DNA from: Hydrogenophaga sp.
GTDB taxonomy: Bacteria; Pseudomonadota; Gammaproteobacteria; Burkholderiales; Burkholderiaceae_C
Assembly: GCF_022844385.1 (NCBI RefSeq)
Contig: NZ_JALHLX010000012.1
Coordinates: 1-56,924 of the forward strand
DNA: 56,924 nucleotides
Reading direction: 5' to 3'
The notes under the pieces are model-generated. The model had not been told where the DNA came from and did no database searches. It worked only from the letters and a program-made list of their open reading frames with translations. The stretch's first letter is position 1, and every line of letters starts with the position of its first letter. A program made the translations under genes and the position numbers. Positions 30,768 to 40,783 of the stretch are shown piece by piece.

Positions 30768-30938
30768 ATGGCAACCAAAGGCGCACGCGAGAAGATCAAG
30801 CTGGAATCCACTGCTGGAACCGGCCACTTCTACACCACCACCAAAAACAAGAAGACCACGCCCGAGAAGATGCTGATCAAAAAGTTTGATCCAAAAGCTC
30901 GCAAGCACGTGGACTACAAAGAAATCAAGCTGAAATAA
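30768..30938 (+). CDS. rpmG: 50S ribosomal protein L33
   Basis: A 56-residue protein starting [20 protein letters not shown], containing [15 protein letters not shown] and ending in the basic [16 protein letters not shown]. It lacks the CxxC pairs of zinc-binding L33 paralogues, so it is the zinc-independent type. AAGGAGA lies 7 bp upstream of the ATG. It is too short to stand out by length, but the match to L33 is complete. Confidence 0.97.
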   Translation: MATKGAREKIKLESTAGTGHFYTTTKNKKTTPEKMLIKKFDPKARKHVDYKEIKLK

Positions 30939-30954
30939 GCGGGATCTCTTCCAA

Positions 30955-30986
30955 CAAAAAGCCGCTGACACCCAGCGGCTTTTTTG
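30955..30986 (+). terminator. Rho-independent terminator of rpmB-rpmG
   Basis: AAAAAGCCGCTG, loop ACACC, then CAGCGGCTTTTTT: a 7 bp G/C stem extended by A-T pairs with a T-tract, 16 bp after the rpmG stop. Confidence 0.9.
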
Positions 30987-31012
30987 TGCGCGGTTGAATG
31001 CCGTGCATGCAT

Positions 31013-31037
31013 GAAAAAACCACCCCGCGGGGTGGTT
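31013..31037 (-). terminator. Terminator of the desaturase gene
   Basis: AAACCACCCCGCGGGGTGGTTT-type palindrome (read as AAACCACCCC and GGGGTGGTTT). On the minus strand it is followed by a run of T. It lies 20 bp after the stop of the desaturase gene and faces the rpmG terminator. Confidence 0.75.
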
Positions 31038-31056
31038 TCTTCTGGAACGCTCGGGT

Positions 31057-32283
31057 TCAGGCGTGGGCCGAACGCAAGCGGATGGAGAAGTCGCGCAAGG
31101 CAGCGATACCGCTCTCTTCAGCCCGGCGGCACCAGGCCTGCAGGTCGGAAGCCAGTTGCTCACGGGTGGCGGTGGTGCTGGACCACAGGGCACGCAGTTC
31201 TTCGCGCATGGTCACCATCTTGTCGAGCACAGGATGCTCGGCGCGCACTTGTTCCAGCTGGGGTTTGATGTTCGCAGGAACCTTGTCGTCGTCGCGGTGC
31301 AGCCACTGGCGGGCCGACTGCAACACGGTGGCATCGCCCCGGCGTTGCTGCAGCGTCTCAAGCTCGCGCTTGCAGGCGGCACGCATTTCACGGGCATACC
31401 CAGCCATCACTTCGTAGCGGTTGGCGATGATCGCCTCCAGCGTTTTTTCGTCCGCCACCGGTTTCACAGCGCCATAAGCCATCTTGGGCGGCACCTTCTT
31501 GACCGAAGCCAGACCCACCGAGCTCAACATGGTGATGTACATCCAGCCGATGTCGAACTCGTAGGGCTTGACCGACAGCTTGGCCGACGTGGGATACGTG
31601 TGGTGGTTGTTGTGCAGCTCTTCGCCGCCAATCAGGATGCCCCAAGGCGACACGTTGGTGCTGGCGTCGGTGGCTTCGAAGTTGCGGTAACCCCACCAGT
31701 GGCCGATGCCGTTGATGATGCCGGCGGCCGTGATCGGGATCCATGCCATCTGGATCGCCCAGACGGTCACACCCAACACGCCGAACAGCGCCACGTTCAG
31801 GATGAGCATCAGGCTTACACCCAGGCGCGAGCGTCCGGTGTAGACGACGCGTTCGATCCAGTCGTTGGGGGTGTTGTGGCCGTAGCGGTCCAGGGTTTCC
31901 TGGTTCTTGGCCTCGGCCCGGTAGAGCTCGCTGCCTTCAAAGAACACCTTCTTGATGCCGAACACCACCGGGCTGTGCGGGTCGCCTTCGTGTTCACATT
32001 TGGCATGGTGCTTGCGGTGGATGGCGGTCCATTCCTTGGTGACCATGCCGGTGGTCATCCAGAGCCAGAAACGGAAAAAGTGGGACGCGATGGGGTGCAG
32101 GTCCAGCGAGCGATGGGCTTGGTGGCGGTGCAGGTAGATGGTGACGCTGGCGATGGTGATGTGGGTGAACACCAAGGCGACGATCATGGTTTGCCACCAG
32201 GTCGCGCCGGTCAACCCGTGCGCGAGGAACTGGATGAGGCCGTCCCAGAGGGACGAAAAGATACCGAAGTCGGAAGAAGACAT
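31057..32283 (-). CDS. Membrane fatty acid (acyl-CoA type) desaturase
   Basis: A 408-residue integral membrane desaturase, probably introducing a double bond at delta-9 of an acyl-CoA or phospholipid-bound chain. The three histidine boxes that hold the di-iron site are present: HRHQAH (residues 52-57), HRKHH (89-93) and HNNHH near residue 222. Membrane segments flank them. The last 120 residues form a charged helical extension (KRELETLQQRRGDA and similar) not needed for catalysis. The exact substrate and regiospecificity cannot be read from sequence. The gene is followed by its own terminator. Confidence 0.9.
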   Translation of the reverse strand: MSSSDFGIFSSLWDGLIQFLAHGLTGATWWQTMIVALVFTHITIASVTIYLHRHQAHRSLDLHPIASHFFRFWLWMTTGMVTKEWTAIHRKHHAKCEHEGDPHSPVVFGIKKVFFEGSELYRAEAKNQETLDRYGHNTPNDWIERVVYTGRSRLGVSLMLILNVALFGVLGVTVWAIQMAWIPITAAGIINGIGHWWGYRNFEATDASTNVSPWGILIGGEELHNNHHTYPTSAKLSVKPYEFDIGWMYITMLSSVGLASVKKVPPKMAYGAVKPVADEKTLEAIIANRYEVMAGYAREMRAACKRELETLQQRRGDATVLQSARQWLHRDDDKVPANIKPQLEQVRAEHPVLDKMVTMREELRALWSSTTATREQLASDLQAWCRRAEESGIAALRDFSIRLRSAHA

Positions 32284-32449
32284 TGATTTCCCAATAGACC
32301 GCCCAAGGCGGCGGATGGATACCGAGTGAGCTCCAGAACACCCGGAGCAGTAGCGCCCCCGATTTTAAGGGCGGGGGTGCCAAACACCAACCGGTATCCA
32401 GCCCCCGATGTGGAAACTACTGCCCCAGATCAAGCGAATTGGCAGCTTT

Positions 32450-33718
32450 TCAAGGCTTTTTCCGCCAGACGGCGGCAAAGAAGCCATCTGTAGCATGCCG
32501 ATGCGGCCAGAGCCGCAGCCAGCGCCCTTCGTCGCCGTTGCACAGCGAAGCAGGATTCTGGACGTCGGCGGTGTCCAGCAAACCCGCCACGGGTACCGCT
32601 TCGAATTCGGCATGGGTCGCCTCGAACGCCGCACAGACGTCTTCGTTTTCCTCTTTCAACAGGCTGCAGGTCGCATAAACCAGTCGCCCGCCCGGCTTGA
32701 GCAAGCGAACCGCGCTGTTCAAAATGGCCAGTTGCAGTTCGGCCTGTGCCGCCACCGTCTGGGGGTTCTGGCGCCATTTCAGGTCGGGGCTGCGCCGCAG
32801 CGTGCCCAGGCCCGAACAGGGCGCGTCGACCAGCACCCGGTCGATCTTGCCGGCCAGCCGCTTGATACGGTCGTCGCGCTCGTGGGCAATCGCCACCGGA
32901 TGCACGTTCGAGAGGCCGCTGCGCGCCAGACGTGGCTTCAGCGCATCCAGCCGATGACCAGAGGTGTCAAACGCGTAAAGCCGGCCGCTGTTGCGCATGG
33001 CGGCGCCAATGGCCAGCGTCTTGCCGCCGGCTCCGGCACAAAAATCCACCACCATCTCACCGCGTTTGGCGTCCAGCAGCAGCGCGAGCAACTGCGAGCC
33101 TTCGTCTTGCACCTCGACCTCGCCCTCTGTGAAGGCGGGCAGCTTGGCCAGTGAGGGTTTGCCTTGCAGGCGGATGCCCAGCGGCGAATAGGGTGTGGCC
33201 TCGCCCACCAGACCGGCCTTTTGCAGCGAGGCCAGCACGGCGTCGCGCTTGGCCTTGAGCAGGTTCACCCGCAAGTCCAGCGGCGCGGGCTGGTTCAGGC
33301 TGGCCACCAAGGCATCAAACTCGTTGCCCACCTGCTCGCGCAAGGCTGTGGCGAGCCACTCGGGCAGGTTGTGGCGGTGCTGCGCCATCAGATCGGCGTC
33401 CTTGACCGCGTCACAGTGGTCGAGCCAGGTTTTTTCGGGTTCGGTCAGCGCGCTCTTGATGAAGTCGCGGTCGCCCGGGAAGGCCAGGATCGCCAGCCGG
33501 CGCCACTTGGAGCCGCTGCCAGAGCGGGCCAACCATTCGAGCTTGAGGCGTTGGCGCAGGATGGAATAAACGGTGTCGGACAGCGTGGCGCGCTCGCGGG
33601 ATCCGAGCGAGCGGTTCTCACGGAAATGGCGGGCGACGACGGCGTCAGTTGGGTGTTCGAACTTGAAGACCTGTTCGATCAGGATGGCGCTTTCGTCCAG
33701 GAGGGCTTTTGGGTGCAT
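32450..33718 (-). CDS. RsmB/NOP-family rRNA cytosine-C5 methyltransferase
   Basis: A 422-residue SAM-dependent RNA m5C methyltransferase. The catalytic domain contains the SAM motif VVDFCAGAGGKTLAIG (about residues 232-247), motif IV VDAPCSGLGTLRRSPDLKW and motif VI YATCSLL, in which the two Cys are the releasing and nucleophilic residues. The N-terminal 150 residues are helical and only distantly like the NusB domain of RsmB. The start MHPKALLDES was selected because the frame further upstream is antisense to prfC. The target (16S or 23S rRNA) is not certain. A repeat copy lies just upstream. Confidence 0.88.
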   Translation of the reverse strand: MHPKALLDESAILIEQVFKFEHPTDAVVARHFRENRSLGSRERATLSDTVYSILRQRLKLEWLARSGSGSKWRRLAILAFPGDRDFIKSALTEPEKTWLDHCDAVKDADLMAQHRHNLPEWLATALREQVGNEFDALVASLNQPAPLDLRVNLLKAKRDAVLASLQKAGLVGEATPYSPLGIRLQGKPSLAKLPAFTEGEVEVQDEGSQLLALLLDAKRGEMVVDFCAGAGGKTLAIGAAMRNSGRLYAFDTSGHRLDALKPRLARSGLSNVHPVAIAHERDDRIKRLAGKIDRVLVDAPCSGLGTLRRSPDLKWRQNPQTVAAQAELQLAILNSAVRLLKPGGRLVYATCSLLKEENEDVCAAFEATHAEFEAVPVAGLLDTADVQNPASLCNGDEGRWLRLWPHRHATDGFFAAVWRKKP

Positions 33719-33738
33719 AGGCTGTATTGTCCCCCGCC

Positions 33739-33823
33739 CTGGGCCAGCCGCCGGGCCGCCCCCAAGGCAGGCCCAGCCCCCTCGGGGGCAGCGGACCTCG
33801 CGAAGCGGGGGAGCGTGGGGGCC
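33739..33823. repeat. Intergenic repeat, copy 1 (variable-stem GCC-rich family)
   Basis: CTGGGCC-A-GCC and GGC-A-GGCCCAG form a stem around the loop GCCGGGCCGCCCCCAA, followed by CCCCCTCGGGGG and a tail ending GGGGGAGCGTGGGGGC. Nearly identical over about 80 bp to the copy at 51540. I recognise this as a type of intergenic repeat common in Comamonadaceae genomes; no function is known to me. Confidence 0.8.
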
Positions 33824-33824
33824 C

Positions 33825-33830
33825 GATAAT
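33825..33830 (+). promoter_or_regulatory. Candidate -10 box of prfC
   Basis: GATAAT ends 8 bp before the prfC ATG and directly follows the repeat. If used, the message would have almost no leader. No good -35 box and no Shine-Dalgarno sequence are visible. Confidence 0.35.
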
Positions 33831-33838
33831 CGCGGGCT

Positions 33839-35458
<1,620 letters not shown>

Positions 35459-35477
35459 GCGCGGACTCTCACCCCAA

Positions 35478-35497
35478 CCCTCTCCCAGGGGAGAGGG
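35478..35497. terminator. Palindrome between convergent prfC and purN
   Basis: CCCTCTCC and GGAGAGGG form an 8 bp stem with loop CAGG, within the sequence CACCCCAACCCTCTCC. It lacks a T-tract. This type of palindrome is widespread between genes in proteobacteria and probably marks the end of both transcripts. Confidence 0.5.
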
Positions 35498-35508
35498 GGC
35501 AACACACT

Positions 35509-36099
35509 TCAGGCAGAGAGCAGTTGCTCGATCGCCCGCGGGTAGATGACGTGCTCCTGCGTCAGCACCCGTGCCGACAACGTCTCGGCCGTGTCATCCG
35601 GCAGCACCGGCACCACCGCCTGGTCCAGGATCTCGCCGTGGTCGAGTTCGCTGGTCACGCGGTGAACCGTGGCACCAGCGAAGCGGCAGCCCATTTCGAT
35701 GGCGCGCTGGTGCGTCTTGAGCCCCGTGAACGCCGGCAGCAGGCTGGGGTGGATGTTGACCAGCTGCCCCTCGTAGTGCTGCACAAATCCGGGCGTGAGG
35801 ATGCGCATGAACCCTGCCAGCACCACCAGGGTGGGCTCATGGCGATCGATCTCGGCCATCAGCGCTGCGTCAAAAGCCTCACGACTGCTGTATGCACCGT
35901 GGTCCAACGCAGCATTGGCAATGTCATGCTCTTGAGCCCATGCCAGTCCCTGTGCACCGGCCTTGTTGCTGATCACGGCCACCACACGCGCGCCGAAGCG
36001 CGCTTGCCAGCGCCGCTTGAGGGATGTCTCCACGATGGCGGCCATGTTGGAGCCGCTGCCGGAGATCAGAATCACGATGTTTTTGTTCACGCCAGACAT
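35509..36099 (-). CDS. purN: Phosphoribosylglycinamide formyltransferase PurN
   Basis: A 196-residue folate-dependent enzyme of purine synthesis that formylates GAR using 10-formyl-THF. It begins [15 protein letters not shown], where GSGSN binds the phosphate. The formyltransferase signature includes [25 protein letters not shown] with the catalytic His near residue 110, and [12 protein letters not shown] with the catalytic Asp near 148. The start MSGVNKN was chosen because upstream codons overlap the divergent yceH-like gene. Only 14 bp separate the two divergent start codons. Confidence 0.95.
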   Translation of the reverse strand: MSGVNKNIVILISGSGSNMAAIVETSLKRRWQARFGARVVAVISNKAGAQGLAWAQEHDIANAALDHGAYSSREAFDAALMAEIDRHEPTLVVLAGFMRILTPGFVQHYEGQLVNIHPSLLPAFTGLKTHQRAIEMGCRFAGATVHRVTSELDHGEILDQAVVPVLPDDTAETLSARVLTQEHVIYPRAIEQLLSA

Positions 36100-36113
36100 G
36101 GCCGGGAAGTGTA

Positions 36114-36845
36114 ATGACCTCAGACCTGCAAACCCCTTCAAGCAGCCGCCCGCGCGGCCACGATTTCATCCAGCGCCCGCTCTCGCTCACCGAGGCCCGA
36201 GTGCTCGGCACGCTCATGGAGAAGGCGCGCACCGTGCCCGACAGCTACCCGCTCACACTCAACACGCTGGTAACTGGCTGCAACCAGAAGTCCAGCCGCG
36301 AGCCGGTGATGAACCTCGCCGACGCCGCCGTGCTCGAAGCGCTGGACGCCTTGCGCGCCCTGCACCTGGTGCTGGAGAGCAGCGGCAGCCGGGTCACCCG
36401 CTACGAACACAACTTCATGCGCGCTGTGGCCGTGCCCGAACAATCGGCCGTGCTGCTGGGCATGCTGGTGCTGCGTGGTCCGCAGACCGCCGGTGAGCTG
36501 CGCCTGAACACCGAGCGCTGGTACAAGTTCCTCGACATCGCCTCGGTCGACGCTTTTCTGGAGGAACTGCAGGACCGCAGCGAAGACAAAGGCGGTGCGC
36601 TGGTGGTGAAGCTGCCGCGTGCACCAGGCGCGCGCGAACAACGCTGGGCGCATCTGCTGTGCGGACCTGTGGACGCATCCCTGCTGACCCAGGCCCCGCA
36701 TCCCGCCAGCAGCGCCGCCACCGAAGACGAGCTGATCAACCTCACACGCCGTGTGGCCACGCTGGAAAACACCGTGGCCGCTCTGCAGGATCAGCTTCAA
36801 AATCTGAACGAACAACTCGGCTTGTCGCAGCCCGGACAGCCGTAA
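36114..36845 (+). CDS. YceH-like DUF480 protein
   Basis: A 243-residue protein of the UPF0502/YceH (DUF480) family, function unknown. The conserved core is [20 protein letters not shown] (about residues 22-41), [36 protein letters not shown] and the tandem winged-helix fold expected from E. coli YceH structures. The C-terminal 35 residues ([19 protein letters not shown]) look like a coiled coil. The ATG was chosen next to the divergent purN start; no Shine-Dalgarno sequence is present. DNA binding is plausible but unproven. Confidence 0.88.
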   Translation: MTSDLQTPSSSRPRGHDFIQRPLSLTEARVLGTLMEKARTVPDSYPLTLNTLVTGCNQKSSREPVMNLADAAVLEALDALRALHLVLESSGSRVTRYEHNFMRAVAVPEQSAVLLGMLVLRGPQTAGELRLNTERWYKFLDIASVDAFLEELQDRSEDKGGALVVKLPRAPGAREQRWAHLLCGPVDASLLTQAPHPASSAATEDELINLTRRVATLENTVAALQDQLQNLNEQLGLSQPGQP

Positions 36846-36923
36846 AACGAACGGTCGTGCCAAACTGCCCGGCGTTGTTCAATTTGCCGGCACATTTCCG
36901 TGGCGGCCACCAGGAGACACCCC

Positions 36924-38105
36924 ATGGATTTGGCATTCACGCCCGAAGAGCAGGCGTTTCGCGAGGAGATCCGCGGCTGGGTCAAGGCCAACCTGCCCGC
37001 CGACATCGCCCACAAGGTTCACAACGCCCTGCGCCTGTCGCGCGACGACATGCAGCGCTGGGCCAGGATTCTCGGCAAAAAAGGCTGGCTCGGTTGGGGC
37101 TGGCCCAAGGAATTCGGCGGCCCGGGCTGGAACGCGGTGCAGAAGCACCTGTTCGAAGAAGAATGCGCGCTGGCCGGCGCGCCCCGCGTGGTGCCCTTCG
37201 GCCCCGTGATGGTGGCGCCCGTGATCATGGCGTTTGGCAACAAGGCACAACAGGAGCGCTTTTTGCCCGGCATCGCCAGCGGTGACGTCTGGTGGAGCCA
37301 GGGCTACAGCGAACCGGGCTCGGGCTCGGACTTGGCTTCGGTGAAATGCCGGGCCGAGCGTCAGGGCGACAAGTACATCGTCAACGGCCAGAAGACCTGG
37401 ACCACGCTGGGCCAGTATGGCGAGTGGATCTTCTGCCTGGTGCGCACCAGCAACGAAGGCAAGCCACAGACCGGCATCTCCTTCCTGCTGATCGACATGA
37501 AGTCTCCCGGCGTCTCGGTGCGACCCATCAAATTGCTCGACGGGGAGTGCGAGGTCAACGAGGTCTGGTTCGACAACGTGGAAGTGCCGGCCGAGAACCT
37601 GATTGGCGAAGAGAACAAGGGCTGGACCTACGCCAAGCACCTGCTGAGCCACGAGCGCACCAACATCGCCGACGTGAACCGCGCCAAGCGCGAGCTGGAG
37701 CGCTTGAAGCGCATCGCCAAGGCCGAAGGCGTCTGGGACGACCTGCGTTTCCGCGACCAGATCGCCCTGCTCGAAGTCGACGTGGTGGCACTCGAAATGA
37801 TGGTGCTGCGCGTGCTCTCGGCCGAGAAGTCGGGCAAGAACTCGCTCGACATCGCCGGCCTGCTCAAGATCAAGGGCAGCGAGATCCAGCAGCGCTACAG
37901 CGAGCTCATGATGCTTGCGGCTGGCCCTTACAGCCTGCCCTTCATCGAAGAAGCCATGGAAGCCGGCTGGCAGGGCGACTTCCCCGGCGGCGTCAACGCC
38001 AACGCGCCGCTCGCATCGACCTACTTCAACATGCGCAAGACCACCATCTACGGTGGCAGCAACGAAGTGCAACGCAACATCGTCGCGCAAACGGTGTTGG
38101 GATGA
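36924..38105 (+). CDS. Acyl-CoA dehydrogenase, PimC-like large subunit
   Basis: A 393-residue flavoprotein that oxidises acyl-CoA at the alpha-beta bond. The N-terminal helical domain starts MDLAFTPEEQAFREEIRGWV. The FAD-binding WWSQGYSEPGSGSDLASVKC lies near residue 120 (seen as SQGYSEPGSGSDL), followed by the beta domain and a C-terminal helical domain ending TIYGGSNEVQRNIVAQTVLG. At the position of the MCAD-type catalytic Glu (YEGT) there is YGGS, so another Glu must act. AGGAG lies upstream of the ATG. It is paired with a second dehydrogenase 94 bp downstream, as in pimeloyl-CoA dehydrogenase. Confidence 0.92.
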   Translation: MDLAFTPEEQAFREEIRGWVKANLPADIAHKVHNALRLSRDDMQRWARILGKKGWLGWGWPKEFGGPGWNAVQKHLFEEECALAGAPRVVPFGPVMVAPVIMAFGNKAQQERFLPGIASGDVWWSQGYSEPGSGSDLASVKCRAERQGDKYIVNGQKTWTTLGQYGEWIFCLVRTSNEGKPQTGISFLLIDMKSPGVSVRPIKLLDGECEVNEVWFDNVEVPAENLIGEENKGWTYAKHLLSHERTNIADVNRAKRELERLKRIAKAEGVWDDLRFRDQIALLEVDVVALEMMVLRVLSAEKSGKNSLDIAGLLKIKGSEIQQRYSELMMLAAGPYSLPFIEEAMEAGWQGDFPGGVNANAPLASTYFNMRKTTIYGGSNEVQRNIVAQTVLG

Positions 38106-38180
38106 TTCGCCGCCGGGCCGCCCCAAGGCGAATCGCACCCCCTCGGGGGGGCGGCGAGCCAAGGGCGAGCCTGGGGGCTC
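38104..38180. repeat. Intergenic repeat, copy 2, between the two dehydrogenases
   Basis: GATTCGCC (38104-38111) and GGCGAATC (38127-38134) flank the 15-base loop GCCGGGCCGCCCCAA, then CCCCCTCGGGGGGG and a tail AGGGCGAGCCTGGGGGC. The loop is identical to that of copy 3, while the stem differs with base pairing kept. The repeat begins within the stop codon of the first dehydrogenase. Confidence 0.8.
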
Positions 38181-38199
38181 TAACTACTGGAGAGAACAC

Positions 38200-39315
38200 A
38201 TGGACTTCGATTTTTCCGATGATCAAAGCGCATTGCGCGAAGCCGTTCAAAAGTGGGTGGAGAAGGCCTACACCTTCGACCGGCACACCGCCATCGTGGC
38301 TGCCGGTGGCTTTGACCGCGCGGCCTACAACGAACTCGCCGAACTCGGCCTGGCCGGCCTCTACGTGAGCGAAGATGACGGCGGCATGGGCATGGGCCCC
38401 ATCGAAGGTATGGTTGTGATGGAAGAGCTGGGGCGCGGCATCGTGCTCGAGCCGCTCGCCCAGACCCTCGTCACGTCGGGCGTGCTCGGCGGTTACGCGC
38501 CGGCCGATCTGAAGGCCGCGTGGTTGCCGCGCATGGCCTCGGGCGAAGCGCTGGTGGTGCTCGCGCACCAGGAGCGCAAGGCCCGCTACAAGCTCGACGT
38601 GTGCAACACCACCGCCACGCAGGCCGGCAGCGGCTGGACGTTGTCCGGCACCAAAAACGTGGTGCCCGCCGCCGACCAGGCCGACGCCTTTGTGGTGCCC
38701 GCCATGGCCAGCGGCAAGCTCGCCCTGTTCCTCGTGGAGCGCACCGCTTCGGGCGTGAGCACCCGCGGCCACCACACGCAGGACGGCGGCCGCGCCGGTG
38801 ACCTGACGCTGAAAGACGCACCAGCCCAACTGATCACCACCGACGGACTGACCGCTCTCGAACACTGCGTGGACATCGGCATTGCCGCCACCTGCGCCGA
38901 AGCGGTGGGCGTGATGGACAAGACCCTGGCCATCACGGTCGAGTACATGAACACGCGCAAGCAGTTCGGTGTGGCCATTGCCAGCTTCCAGGCCCTGCGC
39001 CACCGTGTCGCCGACATGAAGATGCAGCTGGAACTGGCACGCTCCATGAGCTATTACGCCAGCCTCAAGCTCAACGCACCGGCGCCCGAGCGCCGCGCGG
39101 CCATGGCACGCGCCAAGGTGCAGCTGGGCACGTCCATGCGCTTCGTGGGTCAGCAGGCGGTGCAGCTGCACGGCGGCATCGGCGTGACCGACGAGTACAT
39201 CGTGAGCCACTATTTCAAGAAGCTCACGCAGATGGAAATGTCCTTTGGTGACACCTTGCACCACTTGGGCGAGGTGTCCAGCCGCATGCAGGACACGGCC
39301 GGCGTGTTCGCCTGA
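38200..39315 (+). CDS. Acyl-CoA dehydrogenase, PimD-like small subunit
   Basis: A 371-residue member of the same superfamily, closest in style to small subunits of heteromeric acyl-CoA dehydrogenases. It starts MDFDFSDDQSALREAVQKWV and has GLYVSEDDGGMGMGPIEGMV, then MNTRKQFGVAIASFQALRHR, a family signature. The middle domain is shorter and GSGSD-type FAD motifs are poorly kept. The C-terminus has LHGGIGVTDEYIVSHYFKK but no catalytic Glu at the MCAD position. These losses fit a partner subunit that completes the FAD or substrate site of the upstream protein, as known for alpha2beta2 dehydrogenases. Confidence 0.9.
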   Translation: MDFDFSDDQSALREAVQKWVEKAYTFDRHTAIVAAGGFDRAAYNELAELGLAGLYVSEDDGGMGMGPIEGMVVMEELGRGIVLEPLAQTLVTSGVLGGYAPADLKAAWLPRMASGEALVVLAHQERKARYKLDVCNTTATQAGSGWTLSGTKNVVPAADQADAFVVPAMASGKLALFLVERTASGVSTRGHHTQDGGRAGDLTLKDAPAQLITTDGLTALEHCVDIGIAATCAEAVGVMDKTLAITVEYMNTRKQFGVAIASFQALRHRVADMKMQLELARSMSYYASLKLNAPAPERRAAMARAKVQLGTSMRFVGQQAVQLHGGIGVTDEYIVSHYFKKLTQMEMSFGDTLHHLGEVSSRMQDTAGVFA

Positions 39316-39332
39316 TCCGGCTTCAGCCCCCA

Positions 39333-39362
39333 CGGCCCGCTACAAGCGGGCCGCTTTGTTTT
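39333..39362 (+). terminator. Terminator after the dehydrogenase pair
   Basis: CGGCCCGC, loop TACAA, GCGGGCCG, then CTTTGTTTT. An 8 bp G/C stem with a T-rich tail, 17 bp after the stop. Confidence 0.8.
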
Positions 39363-39392
39363 CGCCACCCAAAAATCGATACGGAGACACCC

Positions 39393-40769
39393 ATGACCAC
39401 ACGCCGCACTCTTTTCGCCCTGGTCGCCGGCAGCCTGCTGCTCGGTGCCTGCGCCACCGGGCCGCAAGGCGCCAGCCAGCCCCCCATCGTGTTCGTGCAC
39501 GGCAACGGCGACTCGGCCTCCATCTGGCAGAGCACGGTGTGGCGCTTCGAGTCCAACGGCTGGCCACGCGAACGCCTGCACGCCATCGACCTGCCTTACC
39601 CGCTGGCGCGCGACGAGGACGGCAAGGCCCAGCCTGGCCGCACGTCCACCACCGAGCACATGGCCTACCTCAAGGCCGAGGTGGACAAGGTGCTGAAGGC
39701 CACAGGCGCGAAGCAGGTGGTGCTGGTGGCCAACTCGCGCGGTGGCAATGCCGTGCGCAACTACATCCAGAACGGCGGCGGCGACAAGACCGTGAGCCAC
39801 GCGGTGCTGGGCGGCACGCCCAACCACGGCGTGTGGGCCACCAAAGGTTTTCGCGAAGCCAACGAGTTCTCCGGCACCGGGCCGTTCCTCACCGGCCTGA
39901 ACGCGCCCAAGAACGCCGCGGGTGACGAAGTGACCGGTCCGGTGAAGTGGATGACCATCCGATCCGACAACAACGACAAGTTCGCTCAACCCGACGGCCT
40001 GTGGATCGGAGCCAAGGGCACACCCACCAACGTCACGTTTGAAGGCCCGGCGCTCAAGGGCGCGACCAACGCTGTGCTGGCGCGCGTGGACCACCGCGAG
40101 ACCTCGTTCTCCCCCGCCGCCTTCGACACCACGTACCGCTTCATCACCGGCAAGGCGCCAACAACGCTGGTCCCGACTCAGCAGGCGCCCGTGGTGCTCA
40201 ACGGCAAGATCACCAGCCTGGGCCTTGTGCCCACCGACCCGGCCAGCGGCAACTACGCCAACAACCTGCCCCTGCCAGGCGCACAGCTGGCGGTGTACGC
40301 CACCGACCCCGCCACTGGCGAGCGCAAAGGCGCTGCGGTGCACAGCAAGACCGTGGGCACCGACGGCCTCTGGGGCCCGTTCACCGCGCAGGCCGGTGTG
40401 CCCCACGAGTTCGTGATCACCGCGCCGGGTTACGCCACCACGCACATCTACCGCAGCCCCTTCCCGCGCAGCAGCGACCTGATCCACTTGCGCGCCGAGC
40501 GCATCCCGGCAGCCGACAAGGACGCCAGGTCCACCGTGACGTTCACCCGCCCGCGCGGCTACTTCGACGCCGAGCGCGACAAGATGGCGTTCGACGGCAA
40601 GGCCCTGCCCGGCGTGCCGCCGACCGGTGCCGGTGTGTCGAGCTCGAAGATCAAGCTGATGCAGGACGGCGTGCGGGCAGTTGCTGCTGAATTCAACGGC
40701 GAGAAGATCACCGGACGGACCTGGCCAGTGGCAGACAACCGCTTGGTGATCCTCGAACTCACCTATTGA
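39393..40769 (+). CDS. Secreted alpha/beta-hydrolase (lipase-like) lipoprotein
   Basis: A 458-residue predicted lipoprotein. The N-terminus MTTRRTLFALVAGSLLLGAC combines a twin-Arg pair with a lipobox (LLGAC, lipidated Cys at 20), so export could be by Tat. The hydrolase domain has PPIVFVHGNGDSASIWQ (oxyanion region) and a nucleophile elbow VLVANSRGGNAV, with Asn in place of the first Gly of GxSxG. GGTPNHGVW follows. From about residue 270 a beta-rich domain (ITSLGLVPTDPASGNY onward) resembles the lipid-binding C-terminal domains of some lipases. Substrate unknown; it follows a pair of acyl-CoA dehydrogenases, which would suit release of acyl chains. Confidence 0.83.
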   Translation: MTTRRTLFALVAGSLLLGACATGPQGASQPPIVFVHGNGDSASIWQSTVWRFESNGWPRERLHAIDLPYPLARDEDGKAQPGRTSTTEHMAYLKAEVDKVLKATGAKQVVLVANSRGGNAVRNYIQNGGGDKTVSHAVLGGTPNHGVWATKGFREANEFSGTGPFLTGLNAPKNAAGDEVTGPVKWMTIRSDNNDKFAQPDGLWIGAKGTPTNVTFEGPALKGATNAVLARVDHRETSFSPAAFDTTYRFITGKAPTTLVPTQQAPVVLNGKITSLGLVPTDPASGNYANNLPLPGAQLAVYATDPATGERKGAAVHSKTVGTDGLWGPFTAQAGVPHEFVITAPGYATTHIYRSPFPRSSDLIHLRAERIPAADKDARSTVTFTRPRGYFDAERDKMAFDGKALPGVPPTGAGVSSSKIKLMQDGVRAVAAEFNGEKITGRTWPVADNRLVILELTY

Positions 40770-40783
40770 GGCCGCTACGGACC

